DNA from: Symbiodinium natans
Lineage: Eukaryota > Sar > Dinophyceae > Suessiales > Symbiodiniaceae
Assembly: GCA_905221605.1 (NCBI GenBank)
Contig: CAJNDS010002339.1
Coordinates: 290,001 to 354,000, forward strand
DNA length: 64,000 nt
Direction: 5' to 3'
Below are positions 43,107 through 55,566 of this stretch, piece by piece. The notes below the pieces were generated by a model. It saw only the letters and a program-made list of their open reading frames with translations, was not told the DNA's origin and did no database searches. Numbering within the stretch: position 1 is the first letter of the stretch; every line of letters starts with the position of its first letter. The position numbers were made by a program, and so were the translations under genes.

Positions 43107-45669
43107 CTATTGATAGTTACGTTACAAGTATCCCTTTCATGTTCCTATTCATTTTCTGGTGCTGTCGTAACGCCGTAAGTGTCCTTGGCACCTCATGGGC
43201 CAGCCCCATCAAGCAACCTCCTACTGTCGTCAGCCGTGCCCAAAGTAGCCGCGCTGATGTTCGCTGGCAAAGCAGCCTGCGCGACAGTCAACAGCCACAG
43301 GTCAAACAAGTTCCGCAAGAAAATGGGGCGCAGGGCTTTCACGGGTTAGGCTTCAAGGGGTGCCTGGCCTGGGCTTCACTTTTCAGGGCTTGGGATTGAG
43401 GGAGGGTTGAGGGTTTTGGGTTCGGAGGTTCCTCCTCGATGCCAAGATGCCAAGATGCCAAGCGCAAAGTGCTCAGCCTCCCGCCCTCCCAGCAAATCCA
43501 AACTGCTTTGGTCGGCAACCAGTAAACACAGCGAGTGTGGCACAGCGCACCCATCGGCACTGAGTCGGCGACATTGTCGGCTGCCCTTTTTCGTCTTCAT
43601 CCTACAACCCTCACACGAAGCCCATGGCCTCCCACCCTGAAGATCCCTGAACACATCTGAACACTATTCCTAGAAAAGACCCCGCGTTTTTCGGGTTATG
43701 ATGAGAAGGCCCAAAGGATGAACGATGCATTTCATGGAAGACCACGGTTTTCAACATCTGAACGTGCTTCGGTGTCATTTTCCAACCTTCTTCGGACCTT
43801 TGCTTTTGCACCGCGTCTTCAGACTGTTACTTGCGGATGCTTGCCGGGGCGTTCGGTCTTCACGACGTTTCAAGTTCCGAAGCAGTCTTTTGAGCCGGCC
43901 CGGCCATACCGGACAGCTCCACACCCATGACTGCTTCACTCGCTTTCTGTGTGGCTCTGCAACGTAGGGGCTTGCCGTAGCAGACTGGGGATCGCACTTC
44001 CGCGTCGAGCCTGCAGAAGCCAACGCCTTAAAGCGCATAGTTTGCACACACACACACAGACAAACATCAGTGACGGTGATGGTTCTTTGTTCAAAACCTG
44101 ACTGACGAGGACATGGTCTGGGTCCGTAGCTGTGATGACCTCAGTGGCTCTGTGCCTGGTTGAGAAAGTACGTCAAAGATTTTGTTGGAAGGCGAGCTGG
44201 ATGCCCTGCACCAGGACATGGTAGCCATTTCCAAAGGTTTGCAGCTCAGGTTGACTGTAGGGTGCCTATAGGGTGCCTTCCTTCACGTTGCGCATCGCTT
44301 GTTTCATGAGTGTTTCCCGCCATCGCCCTTTCCGCACGGCGAGGCTTCGGGCTGCCAGTGGAGATCAAGGAGATGGCGCGGCCGCCTGCGCATTGCGGGC
44401 TGAAGAGAGCTTTGGAGACGCGTGCTTGCTTCCGAGGCGGCTTGCGTGAAATCTCCAAGTGACGAGGCCAGGTACTGTCTTCGCAACCTGCCAAAAAAAA
44501 AAGCCGCTCTTGGGGAGCTCTGGGGCAGGAGTGAGGCTTCAAGTGCTGGCGTAGGCTTTAGGCTTCAGTCTGCAGGGCTTGGGGTTGAGGGACCATGCAG
44601 AGCCACAAACTTGGACTGCAAGCCCCAAGCTGACAGAGACCACTGATGAGGTGCTCGCGTGCAACAAGCCTCATTGCTAGCGACTGCTAGTGATACAGGC
44701 TTCTGCTGGAGGTTCTCAGTTCTTTCAAGGCGAGAATGCAACCAGAACCAGACTCGGAGCGCACTTTGCTCATCCCATTCTGTGAGCTTTAATCTCCGGC
44801 CCGGCGAATCCGGTGCTGCCATTTCAGCTTCAAGCATTTGATTCCTCGATCGCTACTCAGCTGCGACTGGTTCTCAGATTGCCGCGAAGTCATCGCTTGC
44901 TTCTTTCGGATCCGGCGCTAGTCGAGTTCAGTCAGGTGTTCCTGCAGATTGGCCCATGGAGATGCTTCCCTCATTGGTCAAGTCCTAAGCTGCTTTGCGT
45001 TTGCGCTTGTGCCAGGTTTCAGAACAGGTGGAGTTCACAGCGTGTGCTGATTATTAAACACATGAGGTGACATCTTCAATCAAACCTTCTGATTTCGGCG
45101 TGGGAAGCAATGAGAGAAAACAGTTGACGCGGAGTGCAAGTGTCCATCCTCTGCCAGCGAAGTTTTGCCGATGCTGGTACTTTTGAGTGTTCGCGCGTGA
45201 GCCCAGGAGTCTAGAACGACGAACTGGTTGGTGGCAAGAGCGCAGCCGCGTGGTTTCACCACGGGACTGCTGGAATAATTGTGGGGATAAGTTGACACAA
45301 ATATCGAGTTTCGGTTCTCATGGGAGGGATATGATGCTGGGCATGTCCGGCAAGTTCCCGCTTTGCGACTTGGCGACTTGAGGTTTCCTTCCCGACTTTG
45401 TTGCAGAGCTCGGGCAGCAAGGAGACCAAGGCGAGGCACAAGTGACCGGGGGGGGGGGTATCTGTCGAATCATGCGAGTTTCGCAAACCCCTTGCATTAT
45501 TTCTTCTTCGTGTCAGCCCACGGCCTGCGGCTTGCGTGGCGCACGCGTGTCTTCTTGATGTTGTTCAAAGATGCCTCTGAGGGATGATAGCGATGCTCCA
45601 CATCGCATATCCGTTGAGGGTGATCACGGGTGATCTTCGCATCTGAGACTGCCGCAGCGCTTGCACGCC

Positions 45670-45719
45670 TTAGGGTTTAGGGTTTAGGGTTTAGGGTTTA
45701 GGGTTTAGGGGTTAGGGTT
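45670..45719 (+). repeat. Interstitial telomeric tract in unit 2
   Basis: Five TTTAGGG-type units then one GGGGTTAGGG variant. Confidence 0.95.
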
Positions 45720-46642
45720 CGCCCTTCGCAGGGCTGTCGACTAAGGGCCTTGGCTTGGGGGGTTGGGGATCCGTCAAAATCGCTCTGAAGCGGGAATGGA
45801 CAGGTTGATTCTTGCTTTTAAGGCTCTTGAAGGGTGGGTTTTTTTTGATGGATCCCAAATCCCCTTTACAAAAGGCCCTTTGGAAAGGGTGGTTTTCGAT
45901 GTACCAAAAAACAACCACCCACCTTCCCAGCCGCGAGGTCCCTTCAAGGGTGGTTTGGGAAAGGTTGATGCTGATTCCCACGGCCGCAGGCCCTTGAAGA
46001 TTCCCTTCAAAAAAGGTGTTCGCAGTCAAAGGGCCTTGGAAGGGTGGACTCGGGCCCAGCCACCCAAAACGGGCCTCTGCAAGATTTCAGAATCATCTGA
46101 GCCATATCAGTCGCACCTGTCCTTGAAGCCTTCCAATGCAAGGGAAAGCACCAGTATATGGTCATGTGCCTGCCGCCAGCATGCCCTCCACTCTAGCCAG
46201 AATCTTCTTGACGTTCTCGAGCTGCGCAAGCACGGAGTATCAATTCTACTGTGCTTGACGGTGGGCTCTGAGTAGTTCTGGCAATCTGTGACGCTGCGGC
46301 TGGCAGGATTGCATCCGCGTCCATGATCAGATGTCAGTGGAGGCCAGCGCTGTCAAACTGTCAAAGCCCGGGGGATGGGTACGCCGGGTAGGCAGTATGA
46401 GGCATCACTCAGGAGGGTGTGTCGCTTCCAGGATGTCGCACAGGCCAACGATCAGGTGCAGGCCGTGTGCTTTCTGACACAGCACAAAAGTTTCGCAGGT
46501 GTGCGTGCCTGTGGGGTTTGTTGGGATTGCCACGCACGCACACGCATACGAAGCTGGACGAAACCATCTCGGAGCGTTAGGTTGCGGATGCCTTGCTCGT
46601 GAGGGTCGCACGTTAGCGCCAGTACTTTGAAGCTTTTCGCAG

Positions 46643-46861
46643 TTGCGCCAGGCATTGATGCAGGATTTCCTCACCTTCCAGATTTCGGAGGACCAAATCC
46701 ACGAAGCGATTCTCACGATCAACAAGGCCCTCTCCTTCTCCATTGTCGATTCATGTCGACTCAATGTAGACCCGGGTGCGCGAATTGCTGCAGGGCGTTT
46801 TGAAAGCCTTGGGCCTCCGCTGGGAGGCTGTCATCACAGAGGCAGCGAGTTTGTTCTGTGA
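46643..46861 (+). other. Conserved ISEDQI reading frame in unit 2
   Basis: Identical in translation to the frame at 41698-41916. Confidence 0.35.
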
Positions 46862-47697
46862 TGCCTTGGCGGTTGCGATGGAGTTGGGCTCGTGACTTCA
46901 AGATTGAGGTGGTTGGGTTCACACGCAAGTGGTCACAGGTGCACTCTCGACAAGTTATTCGGCAATATTCGGCATTCTTGCGAAGTGCCAATTGCGGAGT
47001 AGGGATTGGGCTCCGCCGCCGACCTTAAGTACTTGGGTGTCATGGCAGAGTGTGCAGGACTGCATCAGCATCCAACAAGTTTCATTGGAGGCCGGGGGGG
47101 GGGGGCTGTCAAACTAGCAAAGGGCATCACTCAAGAGGGTGTATTGCTTCCAGGGCCAAGGGTTCTTGAAGGCCACATACTTGCAGCAACGCTTCTCGCA
47201 GCTTAACCTGCTCATAGGGTTTTTGTTGATTTCGCTGGCGCCGCAAAGCAGCCGGTCGTGCAGAGGCACTGGAGGAGAAGGCGCACCACTCAGCCTTCGA
47301 CAGCGCGAAGCGCTGGGTACCGCAGCCGGAGCATGCGCAGCACATCAGATTAGACTAGATGGTTTTGTGATGCCAAGCGGCGTCGCACGATTGACAGGCA
47401 AAAGGTTGAAGGTTGAGGTGGGTGTGGCAGGGCAGAAGCCAGTATTTGCCTGTGCACGTCGTCTTGTGTTTTTCCAACGGGGATGATAGAAATGCACCGC
47501 GCAAAAGCTGGCAGCAGGCAATGTGCGAACCTACCCGCCTAATAAGGCCTTTTTCAACAAAGCTGCCCAAGCCGACTGGTGGGCGCCGGCCTAAGCATTG
47601 TGACCTTCCAAGGGAATGTGGAATCGACAGCCGAGACAGCGTTATTGGATTGTTTGAAGCCGCCGCGCGTGAGGCATGGGGCCGCTTCGCGTGAGGC

Positions 47698-47922
47698 TTG
47701 CCGCTTGAAGGTCATCTGGTGCTAGCACGGTCCAGCGGAAACTTTCTCTCGTCTTCAGGCAGTTGCAGGAGGGTTTCAGTTTGCTTTTCGTCTTCAGATT
47801 ATGACACAGCTTCCGAACTGGTTGACGACTTGTTGCCGAAGCTCCCCTGCTGGGACCGGCTGCGATGGTTTCCAGAGCGCCGTCCTCGAGAGTTGATTCG
47901 GAGGTTGGTGAAGTCAATATAG
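47698..47922 (+). other. WDRLRW reading frame in unit 2
   Basis: Same frame as 42753-43106 but closed early by TAG at 47920-47922. Confidence 0.3.
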
Positions 47923-50600
47923 CGGAAGAATTTAGTTGAAGTTGTGGGAAAGTTACAGTTACGTAGTGAACGTCGCAGTGAGAATTCTTCTCCTCAGATC
48001 AAGAGTGGCGTGTGTCATTCTAATTATCACTACCAGTATTGCTATTGTTAGCTATTGATAGTTACGTTACAAGTATCCCTTTCATGTTCCTATTCATTTT
48101 CTGATGTATGTCGTAACGCCGTAAGTGTCCTTGGCACCTCATGGGCCAGCCCCATCAAGCAACCTCCCACTGTCGTCAGCCGTGCCCAAAGTAGCCGCGC
48201 TGATGTTCGCTGGCAAAGCAACCTGCGCGACAGTCAACAGCCACAGGTCAAACAAGTTCCGCAAGAAAATGGGGCGCAGGGCTTTCACGGGTTAGGCTTC
48301 AAGGGGTGCCTGGCCTGGGCTTCACTTTTCAGGGCTTGGGATTGAGGGAGGGTTGAGGGTTTTGGGTTCGGAGGTTCCTCCTCGATGCCAAGATGCCAAG
48401 CGCAAAGTGCTCAGCCTCCCGCCCTCCCAGCAAATCCAAACTGCTTTGGTCGGCAGTAAACACAGCGGGTGTGGCACAGCGCACCCATCGGCACTGAGTC
48501 GGCGACATTTTCGGCTGCCCTTTTTCGTCATCCTACAACCCTCACACGAAGCCGACCCATGGCCTCCCACCCTTCCTGAAGATCCCTGAACACTATTCCT
48601 GGAAAAGACCCCGCGTTTTTCGGGTTATGATGAAGGCCCAAAGCATGAACGATGCATTTCATGGACGGAAAACCACGGTTTTCAACATCTGAACGTGCTT
48701 CGGTGTCATTTTGCAACCTTCTTCGGACCTTTGCTTTTGCATCGCGTCTTCAGACTGTTACTTGCGGATGCTTGCCGGGGCGTTCGGTCTTCACGACGTT
48801 TCAAGTTCCGAAGCAGTCGTTTGAACCGGCCCAGCCATACCGGACAGCTCCACACCCATGACTGCTTCACTCGCTTTCTGTGTGGCTCTGCAACGTAGGG
48901 GCTTGCCGTAGCAGACTGGGGATCGCACTTCCGCGTCGAGCCTGCAGAAGCCAACGCCTTAAAGCGCATAGTTTGCACACACACACACAGACAAACATCA
49001 GTGACGGTGATGGTTCTTTGTTCAAAACCTGACTGACGAGGACATGGTCTGGGTCCGTAGCTGTGATGACCTCAGTGGCTCTGTGCCTGGTTGAGAAAGA
49101 GAGTCAAAGATTTTGTTGGAAGGCGAGCTGGATGCCCTGCACCAGGACATGGTAGCCATTTCCAAAGGTTTGCAGCTCAGGTTGACTGTAGGGTGCCTAT
49201 AGGGTGCCTTCCTTCACGTTGCGCATCGCTTGTTTTATGAGTGTTTCCCGCCATCGCCCTTTCCGCACGGCGAGGCTTCGGGCTGCCAGTGGAGATCATG
49301 GAGATGGCGCGGCCGCCTGCGCATTGCGGGCTGAAGAGAGCTTTGGAGACGCGTGCTTGCTTCCGAGGCGGCTTGCGTGAAATCTCCAAGTGACGAGGCC
49401 AGGTACTGTCTTCGCAGCCTGCCAAAAAAAAAAGCCGCTCTTGGGGAGCTCTGGGGCAGGAGTGAGGCTTCAAGTGCTGGCGTAGGCTTTAGGCTTCAGT
49501 CTGCAGGGCTTGGGGTTGAGGGACCATGCAGAGCCACAAACTTGGACTGCAAGCCCCAAGCTGACAGAGACCACTGATGAGGTGCTCGCGTGCAACAAGC
49601 CTCATTGCTAGCGACTGCTAGTGATACAGGCTTCTGCTGGAGGTTCTCAGTTCTTTCAAGGCGAGAATGCAACCAGAACCAGACTCGGAGCGCACTTTGC
49701 TCATCCCATTCTGTGAGCTTTAATCTCCGGCCCGGCGAATCCGGTGCTGCCATTTCAGCTTCAAGCATTTGATTCCTCGATCGCTACTCAGCTGCGACTG
49801 GTTCTCAGATTGCCGCGAAGTCATCGCTTGCTTCTTTCGGATCCGGCGCTAGTCGAGTTCAGTCAGGTGTTCCTGCAGATTGGCCCATGGAGATGCTTCC
49901 CTCATTGGTCAAGTCCTAAGCTGCTTTGCGTTTGCGCTTGTGCCAGGTTTCAGAACAGGTGGAGTTCACAGCGTGTGCTGATTATTAAACACATGAGGTG
50001 ACATCTTCAATCAAACCTTCTGATTTCGGCGTGGGAAGCAATGAGAGAAAACAGTTGACGCGGAGTGCAAGTGTCCATCCTCTGCCAGCGAAGTTTTGCC
50101 GATGCTGGTACTTTTGAGTGTTCGCGCGTGAGCCCAGGAGTCTAGAACGACGAACTGGTTGGTGGCAAGAGCGCAGCCGCGTGGTTTCACCACGGGACTG
50201 CTGGAATAATTGTGGGGATAAGTTGACACAAATATCGAGTTTCGGTTCTCATGGGAGGGATATGATGCTGGGCATGTCCGGCAAGTTCCCGCTTTGCGAC
50301 TTGGCGACTTGAGGTTTCCTTCCCGACTTTGTTGCAGAGCTCGGGCAGCAAGGAGACCAAGGCGAGGCACAAGTGACCGGGGGGGGGGGTATCTGTCGAA
50401 TCATGCGAGTTTCGCAAACCCCTTGCATTATTTCTTCTTCGTGTCAGCCCACGGCCTGCGGCTTGCGTGGCGCACGCGTGTCTTCTTGATGTTGTTCAAA
50501 GATGCCTCTGAGGGATGATAGCGATGCTCCACATCGCATATCCGTTGAGGGTGATCACGGGTGATCTTCGCATCTGAGACTGCCGCAGCGCTTGCACGCC

Positions 50601-50650
50601 TTAGGGTTTAGGGTTTAGGGTTTAGGGTTTAGGGTTTAGGGGTTAGGGTT
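50601..50650 (+). repeat. Interstitial telomeric tract in unit 3
   Basis: Same length and pattern as in unit 2. Confidence 0.95.
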
Positions 50651-51538
50651 CGCCCTTCGCAGGGCTGTCGACTAAGGGCCTTGGCTTGGGGGGTTGGGGA
50701 TCCGTCAAAATCGCTCTGAAGCGGGAATGGACAGGTTGATTCTTGCTTTTAAGGCTCTTGAAGGGTGGGTTTTTTTTGATGGATCCCAAATCCCCTTTAC
50801 AAAAGGCCCTTTGGAAAGGGTGGTTTTCGATGTACCAAAAAACAACCACCCACCTTCCCAGCCGCGAGGTCCCTTCAAGGGTGGTTTGGGAAAGGTTGAT
50901 GCTGATTCCCACGGCCGCAGGCCCTTGAAGATTCCCTTCAAAAAAGGTGTTCGCAGTCAAAGGGCCTTGGAAGGGTGGACTCGGGCCCAGCCACCCAAAA
51001 CGGGCCTCTGCAAGATTTCAGAATCATCTGAGCCATATCAGTCGCACCTGTCCTTGAAGCCTTCCAATGCAAGGGAATGCCCTCCGCTCTAGCCAGAATC
51101 TTCTTGACGTTCTCGAGCTGCGCAAGCACGGAGTATCAATTCTACTGTGCTTGACGGTGGGCTCTGAGTAGTTCTGGCAATCTGTGACGCTGCGGTTGGC
51201 AGGATTGCATCCGCGTCCATGATCAGATGTCAGTGGAGGCCAGCGCTGTCAAACTGTCAAAGCCCGGGGGATGGGTACGCCGGGTAGGCAGTATGAGGCA
51301 TCACTCAGGAGGGTGTGTCGCTTCCAGGATGTCGCACAGGCCAACGATCAGGTGCAGGCCGTGTGCTTTCTGACACAGCACAAAAGTTTCGCAGGTGTGC
51401 GTGCCTGTGGGGTTTGTTGGGATTGCCACGCACGCACACGCATACGAAGCTGGACGAAACCATCTCGGAGCGTTAGGTTGCGGATGCCTTGCTCGTGAGG
51501 GTCGCACGTTAGCGCCAGTACTTTGAAGCTTTTCGCAG

Positions 51539-51757
51539 TTGCGCCAGGCATTGATGCAGGATTTCCTCACCTTCCAGATTTCGGAGGACCAAATCCACGA
51601 AGCGATTCTCACGATCAACAAGGCCCTCTCCTTCTCCATTGTCGATTCATGTCGACTCAATGTAGACCCGGGTGCGCGAATTGCTGCAGGGCGTTTTGAA
51701 AGCCTTGGGCCTCCGCTGGGAGGCTGTCATCACAGAGGCAGCGAGTTTGTTCTGTGA
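51539..51757 (+). other. Conserved ISEDQI reading frame in unit 3
   Basis: Identical in translation to the frames in units 1 and 2. Confidence 0.35.
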
Positions 51758-52593
51758 TGCCTTGGCGGTTGCGATGGAGTTGGGCTCGTGACTTCAAGAT
51801 TGAGGTGGTTGGGTTCACACGCAAGTGGTCACAGGTGCACTCTCGACAAGTTATTCGGCAATATTCGGCATTCTTGCGAAGTGCCAATTGCGGAGTAGGG
51901 ATTGGGCTCCGCCGCCGACCTTAAGTACTTGGGTGTCATGGCAGAGTGTGCAGGACTGCATCAGCATCCAACAAGTTTCATTGGAGGCCGGGGGGGGGGG
52001 GCTGTCAAACTAGCAAAGGGCATCACTCAAGAGGGTGTATTGCTTCCAGGGCCAAGGGTTCTTGAAGGCCACATACTTGCAGCAACGCTTCTCGCAGCTT
52101 AACCTGCTCATAGGGTTTTTGTTGATTTCGCTGGCGCCGCAAAGCAGCCGGTCGTGCAGAGGCACTGGAGGAGAAGGCGCACCACTCAGCCTTCGACAGC
52201 GCGAAGCGCTGGGTACCGCAGCCGGAGCATGCGCAGCACATCAGACTAGACTAGATGGTTTTGTGATGCCAAGCGGCGTCGCACGATTGACAGGCAAAAG
52301 GTTGAAGGTTGAGTTGGGTGTGGCAGGGCAGAAGCCAGTATTTGCCTGTGCACGTCGTCTTGTGTTTTTCCAACGGGGATGATAGAAATGCACCGCGCAA
52401 AAGCTGGCAGCAGGCAATGTGCGAACCTACCCGCCTAATAAGGCCTTTTTCAACAAAGCTGCCCAAGCCGACTGGTGGGCACCGGCCTAAGCATTGTGAC
52501 CTTCCAAGGGAATGTGGAATCGACAGCCGAGACAGCGTTATTGGATTGTTTGAAGCCGCCGCGCGTGAGGCATGGGGCCGCTTCGCGTGAGGC

Positions 52594-52818
52594 TTGCCAC
52601 TTGAAGGTCATCTGGTGCTATCACGGTCCAGCGGAAACTTTCTCTCGTCTTCAGGCAGTTGCAGGAGGGTTTCAGTTTGCTTTTCGTCTTCAGATTATGA
52701 CACAGCTTCCGAACTGGTTGACGACTTGTTGCCGAAGCTCCCCTGCTGGGACCGGCTGCGATGGTTTCCGGAGCGCCGTCCTCGAGAGTTGATTCGGAGG
52801 TTGGTGAAGTCAATATAG
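52594..52818 (+). other. WDRLRW reading frame in unit 3
   Basis: Same as unit 2, closed by TAG at 52816-52818. Confidence 0.3.
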
Positions 52819-54359
52819 CGGAAGAATTTAGTTGAAGTTGTGGGAAAGTTACAGTTACGTAGTGAACGTCGCAGTGAGAATTCTTCTCCTCAGATCAAGA
52901 GTGGCGTGTGTCATTCTAACTATCACTACCAGTGTTGCTATTGTTAGCTATTGATAGTTACGTTACAAGTATCCCTTTCATGTTCCTATTCATTTTCTGA
53001 TGTATGTCGTAACGCCGTAAGTGTCCTTTGCACCTCATGGGCCAGCCCCATCAAGCAACCTCCTACTGTCGTCAGCCGTGCCCAAAGTAGCCGCGCTGAT
53101 GTTCGCTGGCAAAGCAGCCTGCGCGACAGTCAACAGCCACAGGTCAAACAAGTTCCGCAAGAAAATGGGGCGCAGGGCTTTCACGGGTTAGGCTTCAAGG
53201 GGTGCCTGGCCTGGGCTTCACTTTTCAGGGCTTGGGATTGAGGGAGGGTTGAGGGTTTTGGGTTCGGAGGTTCCTCCTCGATGCCAAGATGCCAAGATGC
53301 CAAGCGCAAAGTGCTCAGCCTCCCGCCCTCCCAGCAAATCCAAACTGCTTTGGTCGGCAACCAGTAAACACAGCGGGTGTGGCACAGCGCACCCATCGGC
53401 ACTGAGTCGGCGACATTGTCGGCTGCCCTTTTTCGTCTTCATCCTACAACCCTCACACGAAGCCCATGGCCTCCCACCCTGAAGATCCCTGAACACATCT
53501 GAACACTATTCCTAGAAAAGACCCCGCGTTTTTCGGGTTATGATGAAGGCCCAAAGGATGAACGATGCATTTCATGGAAAACCACGGTTTTCAACATCTG
53601 AACGTGCTTCGGTGTCATTTTCCAACCTTCTTCGGACCTTTGCTTTTGCATCGCGTCTTCAGACTGTTACTTGCGGATGCTTGCCGGGGCGTTCGGTCTT
53701 CACGACGTTTCAAGTTCCGAAGCAGTCGTTTGAACCGGCCCAGCCATACCGGACAGCTCCACACCCATGACTGCTTCACTCGCTTTCTGTGTGGCTCTGC
53801 AACGTAGGGGCTTGCCGTAGCAGACTGGGGATCGCACTTCCGCTTCGAGACTGCAGAAGCCAACGCCTTAAAGCGCATAGTTTGCACACACACAGACAAA
53901 CATCAGCGACGGTGATGGTTTTTGCTCAAGCCTGACTGACGAGGACACGGTCTGGGTCCGTAGCTGTGATGGCCTCAAGGTTGTCAAGGACCCTAGCTTG
54001 AGCCTGAGATCCATGTGTCTTACATCCGAAACGCCCCCATAAATCCCTAAAAGCCGCCTAGGCCCTGAAAAGCCCAGCAAAAGCCCAAAGCAAGTTTAAA
54101 CATCCCTACGACCGAGCTCAGCGCTGGTCTCCGCGTTTCGGGGGATGAGGGTTCTGTGAGGTTTTTGTTTAGGACGCGTGACAGAACAAGGACTTAGTTA
54201 GCGCTTCAGGGTTTACGGGCTAAGGGGTCATATAATGTCATATAGAGACGAGGGCTCGAAGCTCCAGTTGTTTTTTTTTGTTTCGCGAGGCAACTGGCGC
54301 CACTTGCCTTTGACCTTTGCGCCGGTGACAGCTGCAAAGGAGCTGCCGCCTAAGCTCCC

Positions 54360-54620
54360 CCATGAGTGTCGAAGGCTGCAGAGACCACTTGGAGGCTCAA
54401 ACCCAAAGCCCTAGAATCAGCCCTCAAGGTGAAAATGGCGGACAGCCTAGACCGCCTAAACCCGAACCCGACCCCAACTTCGACACCCCGCTGGGACCGC
54501 CTGCGATGGCTTCCGAAGTTCGAGGTTCATTCGGAGGCTGGCAAAGTTACGTGCAGGCTGACTTTCGATCCAAGTATCCTAAGATGCTTTCTCGACTCCT
54601 CGCCCAACCCTCGTCCTGAA
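54360..54620 (+). pseudogene. Diverged relative of the WDRLRW fragment
   Basis: The bases CTGGGACCGCCTGCGATGG at about 54490 match the array (CTGGGACCGGCTGCGATGG near 42905), and the translation keeps WDRLRW. Flanking sequence has diverged and different frames carry the rest, so it looks like a decayed copy. Confidence 0.4.
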
Positions 54621-54689
54621 AACCTGGCCTCCCAAAGCTTCCCTCTCAGCTTTCGATCGCGCAAGCACTGCATACTGCTCTTGATCACT

Positions 54690-55566
54690 ACTCTTGATTA
54701 CAAACACAATCATGCATACGCACATACTAATTGTGTGTGCATGCCTATGTTTTGTACCTATACACATCAATACGCGCACGCATGCACATGGAGTCTTATC
54801 TACATTAAAAGACGAACTTAAAAAGATGTGAAAGCTACATGAGATGCATACGCGCGGAAATGTTAGTCTCGTCAGGTCAAGATTCTAAGTATCACTACCA
54901 ATATTGTCATCATGGCTATGTAGCTACTATCATTATTGATACTGTTAGCTACGGATAGTTACGTTTACTATCACTGTTCTTCATCTTCCGATTTTTTCTG
55001 CTGCATGTCGAAGTGTTGTTGGTACCTCATGGGCCAGCCAGCCCCATCAAGCAACCTCCTTGCGTCGTCAGCCGTGCCCAAAGTAGCCGCGCTGATGTTC
55101 GCCGGCAGAGTAGCCTGCGCGACAGCCAAATTTCAAAAGCCAGGTCAAACAACTTCCGCAAGCAGAAGTAGGGCGCAGGGCTTTCACGGGGTTCGGCTGC
55201 AAGCCTAGGCTTCAGCCTTCAGGGCTTAGGGACTTGGGGTTGAGGGTTCACCTGAATTTGGAGGTTCCTCTCCGATATGCCAGGCCTTGTGCGCCTCGTT
55301 AGCTCCGCACATCCCAAACTGGATGCTCAAACTCTGCAGCTGCGAGGCCTATAAGCATTCGGCCGTCCTTAAGCAGAAGCACAGCCATTAAATTCTCCGA
55401 GTAACAAGAATATATTCTATAACTACTATCAATATTATTATGAGTGTTCTTCTATTGAAAACCTTAGCGAGTTGTGTTTCCAAGGCAGCAAAACACGTTA
55501 GCGCCTATCAGCCCCAAATCCTGCCATTATATCCTCATATACTTTAACGATTGCAGACTCCGCGCA
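54690..55566 (+). repeat. Dispersed 0.9-kb module, copy 1
   Basis: Collinear with 60133-61037 in the same orientation (shared words TATGTTTTGTACCTATAC, ACGAACTTAAAAAGAT, CATGGGCCAGCCAGCCCC). Its middle, about 54860-55200, is also related to 43000-43345 of the array unit. The copy ends at GCAGACTCCGC. Confidence 0.9.

Larger units (their letters stand above)
40219..45180 (+). repeat. Array unit 1 (full length)
   Basis: Begins TTTTGAGTGTTCGCG. Distinguishing marks are a 29-bp stretch near 40870-40898 absent from units 2 and 3, a longer telomeric tract, and absence of the 49 bp present in unit 2 at about 46145-46193. Confidence 0.92.
45181..50111 (+). repeat. Array unit 2 (full length)
   Basis: 4931 bp. 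Distinguishing marks include the 49-bp segment at about 46145-46193 (shared with the truncated copy), a longer G run at about 45450-45458, and single-base markers near 46299, 47417, 47585 and 47724. Confidence 0.92.
37887..53977 (+). repeat. Tandem array of a roughly 4.9-kb unit
   Basis: The array has one truncated and diverged copy (37887-40218), two full units (40219-45180 of 4962 bp and 45181-50111 of 4931 bp) and one incomplete unit (50112-53977). Units 1 to 3 are nearly identical over kilobases; the first copy is older. Each of units 1 to 3 contains a TTTAGGG tract. Homology stops at 53977, where unit 3 diverges just after TGTGATGGCCTCA. Confidence 0.95.
50112..53977 (+). repeat. Array unit 3 (incomplete, mosaic)
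   Basis: The unit lacks the last kilobase or so of the full unit. By diagnostic bases it resembles unit 2 to about 51036, unit 1 from about 51076 to 52770, unit 2 around 52794-53010, unit 1 from about 53061 to 53621, then unit 2 again from about 53649. Confidence 0.88.

Noticed and set aside
53963-53986. Possible relic of the dinoflagellate spliced leader (CCGTAGC...GGCCTCAAG)
   Set aside because: Only about 17 of 22 positions fit with a gap, and related copies near 16190 and 44125 fit no better. Chance similarity cannot be excluded.
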